Positions 26,655 through 35,700 of a stretch of 64,000 nucleotides of DNA are shown one piece after another. The notes beneath the pieces are model-generated. The model was not told the DNA's origin. It made no database searches and saw only the letters and a list, made by a program, of their open reading frames with translations. Made by a program: the position numbers and the translations under genes. Numbering within the stretch: the first letter of the stretch is position 1; every line of letters begins with the position of its first letter. Origin of the DNA: Agriterribacter humi. GTDB taxonomy: Bacteria > Bacteroidota > Bacteroidia > Chitinophagales > Chitinophagaceae. Location of the stretch: NCBI RefSeq assembly GCF_009192765.1, contig NZ_VOHQ01000003.1, positions 310,001-374,000 on the forward strand, read 5' to 3'.

Positions 26655-26716
26655 TGCATACAATTGAAAAATTGATAAACCCAATTCATATTGGACTTTG
26701 CGTTCGTTGAGGGCGC

Positions 26717-26724
26717 CAAATATA
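26717..26724 (-). promoter_or_regulatory. Possible -7 element of serC
   Basis: TATATTTG on the minus strand fits TAnnTTTG, 62 bases before the serC start. No matching TTTG lies at 19-20 bases, and the element borders the end of the preceding gene. Confidence 0.3.
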
Positions 26725-26726
26725 CG

Positions 26727-27698
26727 TCAATTCCCGCAAGTTCTTCCCTTTGGATCACTGGTTTTCCAAATCCTGTCTAACGTTTCAAATGTGGATTTAT
26801 CTGTTTCTGATAAGCTGATATTAGCCAGTGGCTGTAATTGCGGCTGCCCGGCATTAACCCATGCGGTATACCAGAATGAGGCCACTGCAAAAATAGACTG
26901 GCGCATCCGGCGTTCCACCATGCCCTGCAAACCCTGATCATAAGCAATAGTAAACACAGAAGAATACTGCCGGATAATGATACCATTTCTTTCTTCAAAG
27001 GCATATTTAAGATCGGGTGAAAATTGTTCTGTCAGCGCTTTTTCAACATATAAAACGGTATCTGCCGCAGCGGAGCTTTCCAACACCCTTTGCCACATAA
27101 ATTGCCGGGGATTGGAAAGGTATTGCGCCTTGCCGATGAAATAATCGAATGCTGTTTTGGCCAGCAGTTCGGGGATCCGGCTTTCCCAGAAGCCATGAAT
27201 ACCCTGTTGACCCGTTTGCTGGCCATTGTAATTGCTATGGGCGTGCAATGGTACATGGGCGTCGGCTATATAATGCCCTATTTCGGCAGAAAGTTTAAGT
27301 ATAGCGCTATGGTTTTTTTCACTGAAAGCCTTGGTAAGTCTTTGCAGCATAATATTGATCCACCAGGGAACAATGCCATGCGCCATGAGGCTATCTTCTC
27401 CGTATTTCTCCACGGCATTGTACCATGCGCGGGGCAAGTTGTCAAAGGGGTATGAACCATAGCGGTTCAGGTCAATATAATGCCGGGGCCCTTCTGCAGT
27501 AACCATATACCTTCTCTTGTCGGGATCAACGGCATGTTCCGTTATGAAATCAATATTGGGCTTGTAAAACACCATCATGGCGGGCGGTAGCAAAAATACC
27601 GCGTGATGGTTGATTTCTTTATGGGCGTAAAAGCCCCAGCAAAATGCATGCTGACAGATAATGGCTGAGCAGGCCAGCAACAATAATTTTTGGTGCAT
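26727..27698 (-). CDS. Zinc-dependent phospholipase C / S1-P1 nuclease-like exported protein
   Basis: A 323-residue protein with a signal peptide cleaved before a tryptophan (CWGFYAHKEINHHAV). An N-terminal Trp and nearby His residues are zinc ligands in the phospholipase C/S1-P1 nuclease fold. The central motif HYIADAHVPLHAHSNYNG supplies the HxxxD-type ligands, and HGFWESRIPELL follows. The cut between nuclease and phospholipase activity cannot be made from sequence. It is on the same strand as serC but the 72-base gap contains a possible serC promoter. Confidence 0.8.
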   Translation of the reverse strand: MHQKLLLLACSAIICQHAFCWGFYAHKEINHHAVFLLPPAMMVFYKPNIDFITEHAVDPDKRRYMVTAEGPRHYIDLNRYGSYPFDNLPRAWYNAVEKYGEDSLMAHGIVPWWINIMLQRLTKAFSEKNHSAILKLSAEIGHYIADAHVPLHAHSNYNGQQTGQQGIHGFWESRIPELLAKTAFDYFIGKAQYLSNPRQFMWQRVLESSAAADTVLYVEKALTEQFSPDLKYAFEERNGIIIRQYSSVFTIAYDQGLQGMVERRMRQSIFAVASFWYTAWVNAGQPQLQPLANISLSETDKSTFETLDRIWKTSDPKGRTCGN

Positions 27699-27790
27699 AA
27701 TGGTTAGCGGTTAGGTGGTGAAAGATGAAAAAACTGTGTATATAAATGTACAATTAAAATTAAAAGGTTTTTCCATTCTCAGTTTCGCCG

Positions 27791-28831
27791 CTAAGTTTTC
27801 TCTCCTGCTTTTTTATGCGCTGCAGAAAGTTCCTTCAGCGTTTCATGCATTGATTTAAGGTTAAATTCCTTCAGCACGTCAGCAATCTTCAACCCCGCAT
27901 CAAGACTTTCCATAATGGTCCATTCCTCCTCGCTAAAAGTAGTAAGTCGGAGCTTTGGCCCATACTTTTTTTGAATATCAGGGAACAGGCTCACTGCCGG
28001 CCATGTAGGGATAAAAGCTTTCTCAGGATTTACAGGTGCGCAGATCCAGTTTCGCTGCCATCGGCCGGTTTGAGCAATCGTTTCACCGGTGATGTCGCAT
28101 ATCTTACTGGTATCTTTTTGTGTGCTTGTAACGATATACACCTGGTGGCGCCAGGCCCTGCTGCTTATTTCCTGTCCTCCTGCATAAGCGGAAGGCCAGA
28201 AAATGATCTGTGCTCCTTTGTCTTTTAAAGCATTCCAGCCTTCTTCGTATTTAACATCGAAGCAGATCTGTACCCCGATTTTGCCAAAATCGGTTTCAAA
28301 AACTGGCGGGTTAGCTTTCCCCGGTGTTATACCCATTTTCAGTTCGCTTTCGGCAGGCCGCATTTTATGGTATTCACCCGCTACTTTTCCCTGCCGGCTG
28401 ATCAGAACTGCGGAAATATATATGTTTTCTCCATGAAGGGAATAGGTGGGGCAAATTACATAACAGTTATGCGTACGCGCAAAATTGAGGAAAGGAGTAA
28501 CAACGGCTCCGGGAACCTTTTCGGCTACGTCTTTAAGCTGGTAATGATGATTGGCTATATTGGCATAAGCAAAAATTTCCGGCAGGCAGATAATGTCTGG
28601 CTTATACGGAACCATATTTTCCATAATACCCAGAACTTTTTGAATCATATCCGGTGGATTGGAGGCAGAGATGTCCATGATTGAAACGGTGCCAATATTT
28701 ACATGCCGCGGAACATTGTCCCCCGATTTTATACCTTCAGCCTGTGAAAAATAACCGGGAAGTCCGAAGGCGCCTGCGCCAAGGGATGCATTCCCTAAAA
28801 ATTTCCGGCGTGATATATTTGATGACTTCAT
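27791..28831 (-). CDS. Tat-exported carbon-nitrogen hydrolase (nitrilase superfamily)
   Basis: A 346-residue protein with a twin-arginine signal (SRRKFLGNASLGAGAFGLPG), so it is folded before export. The nitrilase triad is visible: E85 in LPEIFAY, K156 in EYHKMRP and C190 in VQICFDVKYEEG. A C-terminal extension of about 60 residues is predicted helical. These enzymes hydrolyse amides or nitriles; Tat-exported members in Bacteroidota have no known substrate. No neighbour suggests a pathway. Confidence 0.88.
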   Translation of the reverse strand: MKSSNISRRKFLGNASLGAGAFGLPGYFSQAEGIKSGDNVPRHVNIGTVSIMDISASNPPDMIQKVLGIMENMVPYKPDIICLPEIFAYANIANHHYQLKDVAEKVPGAVVTPFLNFARTHNCYVICPTYSLHGENIYISAVLISRQGKVAGEYHKMRPAESELKMGITPGKANPPVFETDFGKIGVQICFDVKYEEGWNALKDKGAQIIFWPSAYAGGQEISSRAWRHQVYIVTSTQKDTSKICDITGETIAQTGRWQRNWICAPVNPEKAFIPTWPAVSLFPDIQKKYGPKLRLTTFSEEEWTIMESLDAGLKIADVLKEFNLKSMHETLKELSAAHKKAGEKT

Positions 28832-28989
28832 TGTGCTTTAATTACAGGGTCATAAATGGGGAAGGGTTGGTATTATAAATGTAGGGTTTAGTTTTTATTT
28901 AAAAATTAGCTGATTACGATTGAGGTGTTCCTGACGGGATGGCTTGCTCCAGAATGTATTTGCAGCATATTATGCAACTATCGTATGGG

Positions 28990-29040
28990 GTATTACTACA
29001 TTTTAAAAGTAATACTTTTTTATTTGGTAATACTTTTGTA
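28990..29040 (+). promoter_or_regulatory. Operator and promoter of the toxin-antitoxin pair
   Basis: GTATTAC (28990-28996), the perfect palindrome AAAAGTAATACTTTT (29005-29019) and a direct copy GTAATACTTTT (29027-29037) form a three-site array. The last copy overlaps TACTTTTG (29031-29038), which matches the -7 consensus TAnnTTTG, 26 bases before the antitoxin start. This is the expected arrangement for autorepression by an AbrB-type antitoxin or its complex with the toxin. No good -33 element was found. Confidence 0.55.
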
Positions 29041-29064
29041 TTTTTAACTACTAAATTTGAAACT

Positions 29065-29337
29065 ATGGAAACTTCTGTATTAACATCCAAAGGACAGTTG
29101 CTGATACCAAAGCGGCTGAGAAAAAAATATGGTATTGAAGCTGGTGTGAAAGTTATTTTTGAAGAAGCAGAAGGAGGAGTGGTAATCCGGCCCATCAATG
29201 ATCAATATTTTAAAGCTTTCAGGGGTATACTAACTTCTTCAGGAAAACTGAAAGAAGAAATAAAAGCAATGAAATTAGATGAGAAAAAACTGGAGGATAG
29301 GAAATTGAATATCCATAAGACTATTAAAAAGAAATAA
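29065..29337 (+). CDS. vapB: AbrB/SpoVT-type antitoxin
   Basis: A 90-residue protein with the swapped-hairpin AbrB fold at its N-terminus: METSVLTSKGQLLIPKRLRKKYGIEAG followed by VIFEEAEGGVVIRP. The C-terminal half is a charged helix (KLKEEIKAMKLDEKKLED) that would wrap the toxin. An open frame extends 42 codons upstream but runs through the operator, so the start is placed at 29065. It ends six bases before the PIN-domain gene, the usual order for vapBC. Confidence 0.85.
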   Translation: METSVLTSKGQLLIPKRLRKKYGIEAGVKVIFEEAEGGVVIRPINDQYFKAFRGILTSSGKLKEEIKAMKLDEKKLEDRKLNIHKTIKKK

Positions 29338-29343
29338 GGCGGA

Positions 29344-29751
29344 ATGGCGAATTATGTGTTAGACAGTTTTGCATTGCTTGCATTTTTTCGTGATGAATCT
29401 GGTGCGGATATAGTGGAACAATTATTAAATGATGCAGCAGAAGATAAACATGAGTTGTTTATTACTACGGTGAATGCCGGAGAAGTATTTTATATGAGCC
29501 ACCGAAAAGATGGCGCTACAAGGGCGGCCCTTGTTTGGGAGGCGATGAAAAAATTTCCACTTCATTTTATTGAAATTGATTTGGAGTTTTCGCTGGAAGC
29601 TGCGAAAATTAAAGCCAGCCATAAACTTTCTTTTGCCGATGCATTCGCTGCAGCACTAACTATTCAAAAAAAAGGAACACTGGTAACAGGCGATGATGAA
29701 TTTGAGGCTTTAAAAGGACAGGCAGGCTTTAAGGTGAAATATATTGTTTGA
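29344..29751 (+). CDS. vapC: PIN-domain ribonuclease toxin
   Basis: A 135-residue PIN protein. Acidic active-site residues are D7 (YVLDSFALLAFF), the glutamate in NAGEVFYM near residue 45, D98 in SFADAFAAALT and the GDDEF aspartates near 118. VapC toxins cleave tRNA or rRNA. It follows the antitoxin by six bases, with an AAGGCGGA stretch just before the ATG that is a better ribosome-binding site than most here. The pair sits at the edge of a stretch of gene debris, as toxin-antitoxin modules often do. Confidence 0.88.
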   Translation: MANYVLDSFALLAFFRDESGADIVEQLLNDAAEDKHELFITTVNAGEVFYMSHRKDGATRAALVWEAMKKFPLHFIEIDLEFSLEAAKIKASHKLSFADAFAAALTIQKKGTLVTGDDEFEALKGQAGFKVKYIV

Positions 29752-30003
29752 AATGGGGTTTCTACCTGCTTTTGAACAATTCAAATGAGTATAAAGAGCA
29801 CCTGCTTCTTGTGAGATGACGCACAATTATTTATTTATGTTGAAAATTACCGGAATAAATAAGGAAGTTTGTGCCCGACTAATGTATGACTGATAAATAA
29901 CCTGGGAATTATTGTTCGGGCTTGGTTATATTGCATATTATAAATTTTAGATGCCTGAACTAAAACCCAAATTTCTACCCTTATTTAAAATACTGATATA
30001 TAC
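29752..30003. other. Spacer after the toxin gene
   Basis: Nothing recognisable. No open frame of useful length; AT-rich and without repeats of the genome's usual kinds, so it may be decayed coding sequence. Confidence 0.4.
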
Positions 30004-30090
30004 ATGGCGTTAAATGTTCCACATTTAGAAAATGAAATTATAGATCAATACCTCTATGATGAAAACACAACAAGGCCCTGGATCAATTAG
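30004..30090 (+). pseudogene. Short scar resembling the start of a DndC/PAPS-reductase-like gene
   Basis: A 28-codon frame ends LENEIIDQYLYDENTTRPWI and then hits a stop. The pattern IxxQYLYDxN..RPWI matches what I recall of the N-terminus of phosphoadenosine-phosphosulfate-reductase-family proteins such as DndC, where the next residues would be the SGGKDS loop. The rest is missing here. The match is short and from memory, so it is only a candidate. Confidence 0.3.
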
Positions 30091-30196
30091 GTATCACTTA
30101 AAACACGCTAAAGTGAATTTCATTGTTTACTGGTTGAAAGAAGATGCAGAACAGGAATCAAAAATTATTTTACCTGAATTATATTTTGAACGCTAA
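30056..30196 (+). CDS. Small ORF of unknown function, possibly debris
   Basis: A 46-codon frame beginning MMKTQQGPGSIRYHLKHAKV and containing FIVYWLKEDAEQESKIILPE. It overlaps the preceding scar in another frame, has no clear ribosome-binding site and ends 16 bases before the next gene. It may be a real small gene or a remnant; no family was recognised. Confidence 0.25.
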   Translation: MMKTQQGPGSIRYHLKHAKVNFIVYWLKEDAEQESKIILPELYFER

Positions 30197-30211
30197 TGTA
30201 AAACCGTGACA

Positions 30212-30541
30212 ATGGTATACATAATCCTTTCAGTCATTGCGATTCTTCTAATCGTAAACATCATTCTCACTCTTAAAGCAGGTAAGAAAGAAGCTGGCAA
30301 TAGATTGACTGAAATCAAGACTTCCACCGGAGCATTTGCTTCTCCAAACGACATATATAATAAAATAGTGGAGCAGGAATTATTTGCCTTTAACTCAAAG
30401 AATCCTGTGAGTATAGTAAACTCCGAATTGAGAAAACCATGTCATGGAGTTGATTTAAAAAAATCCAGAAGCCAAAAAATATTCCGGCAGGTATCGCAGG
30501 GAATATATAGTAAGAAATACTTTTGTCCACATTTGGCATAA
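30212..30541 (+). CDS. Membrane-anchored HARE-HTH-like small protein
   Basis: A 109-residue product (an upstream GTG would add two residues). Residues 3-21 are a transmembrane helix (VYIILSVIAILLIVNIILTL), followed by a basic linker. Residues 45-105 (SPNDIYNKIVEQELFAF, NPVSIVNSELRKPC, KIFRQVSQGIY) resemble the HARE-HTH winged-helix domain seen in restriction-linked proteins and chromatin factors. A membrane tether on such a domain is unusual. It may be a remnant of a larger defence gene; the neighbouring scar supports that. Confidence 0.45.
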   Translation: MVYIILSVIAILLIVNIILTLKAGKKEAGNRLTEIKTSTGAFASPNDIYNKIVEQELFAFNSKNPVSIVNSELRKPCHGVDLKKSRSQKIFRQVSQGIYSKKYFCPHLA

Positions 30542-30683
30542 AATAAATTTAGCTTCCCACCAGAAATAATCTATAAACGGGTTCGTGAGACACCCGGGCA
30601 ATTCGTTCTGCACCAATCAACTGCGATAGTTACACTCTTGCCAGTATTTAATCATCCAATTACTAAACCCTTAGTTTTACACC

Positions 30684-31160
30684 ATGCCCGAAACATCAGC
30701 CGAAATATATACCGATGGAAGTTGTCATACGCAACAAAGGATTGGTACCTGGGTTGCCATTGCATTTTTGGGAACAGCAAAGGAAGTATTGTCTGGCACA
30801 GTACAGCATACTACACATAACCGGATGGAATTAATGGCTGTTATTAAAGGCGTTCAATACGCGTTGGCTCATTGCGATTCAGGCACTCCTATCCGGGTAT
30901 ACACCGACAGTCAATATGTAACAGGCCTGCCGGCACGCAAAGAAAAAATAGTGCTCCAAAACTTTACCACACAAAAAGGGAATGCCCTGCAAAATGCGGA
31001 CCTTGTAAAAATTTTCTTTGAACTCCTTTCAGAACGATCCATTGCGTTTGTTAAAATCAGGGCGCATCAAAAACAGGATGATACCATCAACTACAACAGG
31101 GAAGCTGATATACTATGCAGACACTTGTTGAGAAAGGCCGTAGAAAAAATGGTTCCCTGA
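30684..31160 (+). CDS. rnhA: Ribonuclease H (type I)
   Basis: A 158-residue RNase HI that removes RNA from RNA-DNA hybrids. The four catalytic carboxylates are present: D11 (YTDGS), E49 (NRMEL), D75 (YTDSQ) and D142 (NREAD). The histidine of the AHQKQDD loop is also there. The length is standard for stand-alone RnhA. A start at 30684 gives MPETSAEIYTDGS with no extra N-terminal domain. Confidence 0.92.
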   Translation: MPETSAEIYTDGSCHTQQRIGTWVAIAFLGTAKEVLSGTVQHTTHNRMELMAVIKGVQYALAHCDSGTPIRVYTDSQYVTGLPARKEKIVLQNFTTQKGNALQNADLVKIFFELLSERSIAFVKIRAHQKQDDTINYNREADILCRHLLRKAVEKMVP

Positions 31161-31517
31161 CTCAGCACCAGAGTTTGGGTTCAATTAATAAATGATGGTA
31201 GCATTAGTTCATCATAACATGCTGCATCTTCTTTGTGAGAAGGTGAGAGGACAAAGGCAGGCATTTGTTTTGCTTCTCTCATTTCATTTCTGACGGACTG
31301 CTGCTCATGGGCTGCCGGATGGAAGCGGAAAGCCCGGTGAGGATTTGTATACGGGAACTGTGCCGGACTTGAAGCGCACAGCCGGAACAGCAGTTGAAAA
31401 CAGTACTGCCGCTCATAGCCCCAAATTCCTTTTTGATATATCCTGCAATGTGTTAGGTTTGCGCTGTACCGGATGAAGAGCAACTTAATAATAACGTTCA
31501 ACAATAAAGTTCCATAT
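31161..31517. other. Spacer before the NamZ-type gene
   Basis: About 357 bases with no gene on either strand that I can support. It includes a GTGAGAAGGTGAGAGGAC-type micro-repeat tract. Confidence 0.5.
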
Positions 31518-32732
31518 ATGAAACTGATGTATGTATTGCTGTTATTAAGCTTTACAGGAATGGGTAAAGCATACAGTGTGGGCGCTGCACTTGCTGATGG
31601 GGGCGATAGCATTATTACGGGCGCCGGACAGACTGAAAAATACATTGAATTTTTAAAGGGTAAAAGGGTTGCAGTGCTGGCAAATCCTACCACCATTATT
31701 GGTAAACGGCACTTAGTGGATAGTTTGATTACCGCCGGTATTAATATCGTAAAGGTATTTGGACCCGAGCATGGTTTCCGGGGTAATGCCAGCAATGGTG
31801 CGGAAGTGAGTGATGAGCAGGACCCTGCAACGGGCATTAAGGTAGTTTCTTTATATGGCGCAAAACGTAAGCCATATGCATCGGATCTGTTAAACGTGGA
31901 CATCATGATATTTGATATACAGGATGTAGGATGCCGGTTTTATACCTATATAAATGTATTGCGCGATGTAATGGAAGCCTGTGCGGAGCATAATAAAGAA
32001 CTGCTGATTTTAGACAGACCTAACCCCAATGGCTACCTGGTGGACGGGCCTGTGCTGGATATGCGGCTGAAATCGGGCATCGGTATGTTTCCCATACCCA
32101 TCGCCCACGGCATGACCATTGGCGAGTTTGCACAAATGATCAATGGTGAAGGCTGGCTGCCGGGCAAAATGATCTGTAAGCTGAAGATCGTTCCCGTAGC
32201 CAACTACAGGCATGACATGCCATATGTATTGCCGGTAAAACCTTCGCCCAACCTCAATACACAACAAAGCGTGATGCTGTACCCGTCTGTTTGTTTATTT
32301 GAGGGAACGATCATCAGCCAGGGACGCGGCACCTATTTTCCTTTTACGGTGCTGGGCAGTCCCGGCCTGAAAGGACAATTTCCTTTTTCGTTTACACCAG
32401 TCAGTATTGCAGGGATGAGCGAAACCCCGCTGCATATGAATACGGTTTGTTATGGCATTGATTTAAGGAACTACGATATAAATGAGCTGCGGAAAACAAA
32501 AAGGATCAATATACAATGGATGATAGACCTGTACAATGCTTACCCGTTCAGGGATAAGTTTTTCGACAGAACACAAAGCCGGCAGATGGGTAATATTGAT
32601 GTGCTTGCGGGCGACTATGCATTCAAAAAACAGATCATCGCCGGTAAGTCGGCTGAGGAGATCCGCAATTCCTGGGAACCGGCATTGTCTGAATACAAGA
32701 CTATGCGAAAAAAATACCTGCTATATGAATAA
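31518..32732 (+). CDS. namZ: DUF1343 exo-beta-N-acetylmuramidase (NamZ-type)
   Basis: A 404-residue exported enzyme with a signal peptide (MKLMYVLLLLSFTGMGKAYS). The family core is intact: RVAVLANPTT near 55, VFGPEHGFRG with the proposed catalytic glutamate near E84, DIQDVGCRFYTYI, DRPNPNGYLVDGP and the conserved FEGTIISQGRG. NamZ enzymes remove terminal N-acetylmuramic acid from peptidoglycan fragments during cell-wall recycling. The start at 31518 is preferred over an ATG-like start 15 codons upstream because it fits the signal peptide. It converges with the next gene. Confidence 0.88.
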   Translation: MKLMYVLLLLSFTGMGKAYSVGAALADGGDSIITGAGQTEKYIEFLKGKRVAVLANPTTIIGKRHLVDSLITAGINIVKVFGPEHGFRGNASNGAEVSDEQDPATGIKVVSLYGAKRKPYASDLLNVDIMIFDIQDVGCRFYTYINVLRDVMEACAEHNKELLILDRPNPNGYLVDGPVLDMRLKSGIGMFPIPIAHGMTIGEFAQMINGEGWLPGKMICKLKIVPVANYRHDMPYVLPVKPSPNLNTQQSVMLYPSVCLFEGTIISQGRGTYFPFTVLGSPGLKGQFPFSFTPVSIAGMSETPLHMNTVCYGIDLRNYDINELRKTKRINIQWMIDLYNAYPFRDKFFDRTQSRQMGNIDVLAGDYAFKKQIIAGKSAEEIRNSWEPALSEYKTMRKKYLLYE

Positions 32733-32770
32733 GTACATGGTATGTGTTTATTTACTGTACCGGAGCAGCA

Positions 32771-35700
32771 TCACTTTTTGAATGCTATATATTTTGATTC
32801 GGCTTTTACGATTTTATTTAAAAAATCTTTCATACCGGCATAACCGGCAGCCGGAATATTATCTCTTTTTAAAGACGCTTTTCTTATAATGGTTAGCCTG
32901 CCGGGACTTTTGCGTATGTACTGCAGGGCATAGGCGCCACCCGGGAAAATAAATTTTTCATCTTTAGGTAATTCAATAAAATGTGTGCCATCGGGCGCTA
33001 TTATGTCTATTGTAGTTTCATACTCGTCCACGTCTTCATACTTCCAGTATTCTACTGGGAAACGACGCTGAATAAGCGAAAAATTATCTATCGTGGCCAC
33101 CATATCCTCAAATGGTATTTTGATCATTTGGATATCACCCAGTTCCGATACTTCGTTTTGTATGGTGTAATCACAGCTATAGTGAACAGAGTCAATTTTT
33201 TCATCTAAACCGCTAAATGAAACCGAACTTACCTTAACAGGGTTCTTGTACCGGCCGCTGATATTTTTTTCCATCTCCTCCCTTTGTTTTTCTACCGACA
33301 GCATCGCAAACTGGTTTCTTGGTGCAGAAGTAAGTGTGCCGGTTTTGGTTACATTTACTTTGAGGCTGATGTCGTTTCCAACAATGTTTATTATGGCTTT
33401 TCTTTTCAGCTTTTCTTTTGTACGGTTTATAGCTGTAATTTGGCCGAGATCTGCTGAAATGGTATCCTTACTGCCTGAAGGTATTACAAGGCATGTTGCC
33501 TGGTACAAGCTGGATGGAAGGCTTGCAAATGGAAGATCACTGTCTGTTAATTCAATATAATACGGGGCACCTCCGAGCCAGCATTTAACGATGCAATGAT
33601 TAAATTCTACCGAGGGAAGCGCCATGCTGTTTTGCCCGTAATCGCGTGTATTTACCAAAACGAGATTGGCTTTTATACCGGCGAGTTTTGTCAGCGATAC
33701 AAATAAAGCAGAAAGGTCTTTACAGTCGCCCAGGCTTGTATTAATAGTTACAGAAGGTTTTTGCGGAACATAAGCGCTTTGCCTGAACGCAACAGAGCTG
33801 TAACGGATATTTTTAGTAATATAATCATAAATGATGCGGGCAATATTTTTTTGGCTTAATGCGGCAACGCCTTTGGGAAAAAGTTCGCCAAACACCCGCC
33901 TTACTTCGTAATCATCATCTGTTTTAAGTGCGGAAAGATCGCTGTACCAGTTAGCGATATCCTTCCACGAAGCAATGGTAGAAACGGTTACCGATTCTCC
34001 CACATCTCCCAGGGTTGGCATATAAGGCTCAGTTTTAAGTGCAATTGAGCTGTCTTTTTGCCAGGTGTATAATGTAAAATCATCATAGGTGCTTACCCTG
34101 GGACTGATTGATGTGTTCAGCGTTTTGTGATTGAATTTTATATTGTTGGCAATAAGCAGGCAGAACCTTGAAATTTTTTCAGGGACGAAAGCATTAAAAA
34201 TAAACTTGTTCCAGTATTCTTTTGCAAGGCGCCCTTCTGTATAATTTTGTATTTTATATTTGAGTACCAGCGCGTCTCCGGCTTCAAGTCCGGTAAATAC
34301 CAATTGGTTCCCGTTTCGTTCTGCCGGTGTCTTTACGCCATTCTTTTTTACCGTTTCAGCCTTTTCTACACTAAGTACAGATGAATTGGAGTTATAGGAA
34401 ATATCTGTTTCTTTCCAGGTGTCTATGCCTTTCTGGTTTAAAACATTTATCACCAACGTATAATATTCCTCAGATGTGCCTTCGGGGTATACAACTGCAA
34501 ATTTCTCATCCAGCAGGTAATAAAAATCATAGTCAATGATGCTGTTATCTGCTTTTTTGATCAGCTCATACACATCGGTTTCGGGAAAAGCTTTCCATAT
34601 GGATGGTTTATTCTGAAGTTCTCTTAAGCGTGCCCGTGCATCGTATTTGCGGCCATCGTAATACAGCGCTTTTTGGTATGCATTTGCGGCCTCGCCGTTT
34701 ATATTTTGCTGTTGCAGTTCTACTCCAAGGTTTTCCCAGTAAGTAGCCACATAGGGAGCCAGTTCCAGTGCTTTTCTGCCAAATTCAGAGGCCTTATCAT
34801 ATTCCTGCTGGTTGAAATAATAATTGGATATGTTGGTATACAATTCAGGATCGTAAGAAAAATTATCTGCGAGGTATTTCAGCCATTGCAATTCCTTTTC
34901 TGCTATTCCCTGTTTATTGTATTCATTAGCCAGCATCTTAATAATATCATAGCTATAATTCGTTTTTAAAAAATGCTCATAAATACCGAGCGCTCCCTTT
35001 ACATCTTTATGCACTTTTATTTTTACGTTAAACATCATTTGTGCCGCCTGGGGATTATCCGGATTGGTTTTATACATATCCTCAATCGTCTTTATCAGAT
35101 CATCCATTTTATTTTGTGCGCCGTATAATTTTACTTTTATATCTGTCAGTTGCCCGTCATTATTATAAAGACTGTCGTATCGCTTCAGCTCCGCTTCTGT
35201 TTCATAATATTTCTCCTGATCCATCAATTGCTCAATGTTCAATCTGAAAGCCAGCATACAATCAGGATCTCTTTCCTTCATTCGCTCCATTTCCTGAAGC
35301 AGGGATGTGCGGTTTGCTTCTTTTAAATAGCACTGCATCAGCTCAAACCGAAGCAGCATATTATCGGGAAAGCGCTCTACCGCTTTTTCAATAAGTGATC
35401 TGGCATCGGCGGTTTTCATGTTCCTGAGATAGGTTTGGCTCAGAAGAATGTAATTAATGATATTGTCTGGTTCGCGTTTTATCTTATTCTCAAAAAAAGC
35501 TTCTGCAAAATGCTTTATGGACGAAGTGGGTTGTTTCCCTTTGTTTAATTTGGGGTAGTCTCTGAACACACTATTGTATTCAAGTCCTTTTATGGAGTTG
35601 TAATTATCATCGGTGAGGCGTACGATGAAATTGGGAAATGAACTGTTGGTATACGACAATTGAACCAGCAGCCGGTTGTATCCCTTTTTGAGCTGTACAT

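Noticed and set aside
28939-29064. 42-residue upstream extension of the antitoxin
   Set aside because: It would translate the operator and promoter; the AbrB fold starts at METSVLTSKGQ.
31181-31906. 241-codon open frame on the minus strand
   Set aside because: It lies mostly antisense to the NamZ-type gene, whose protein is clearly conserved; the antisense product has no recognisable domain.
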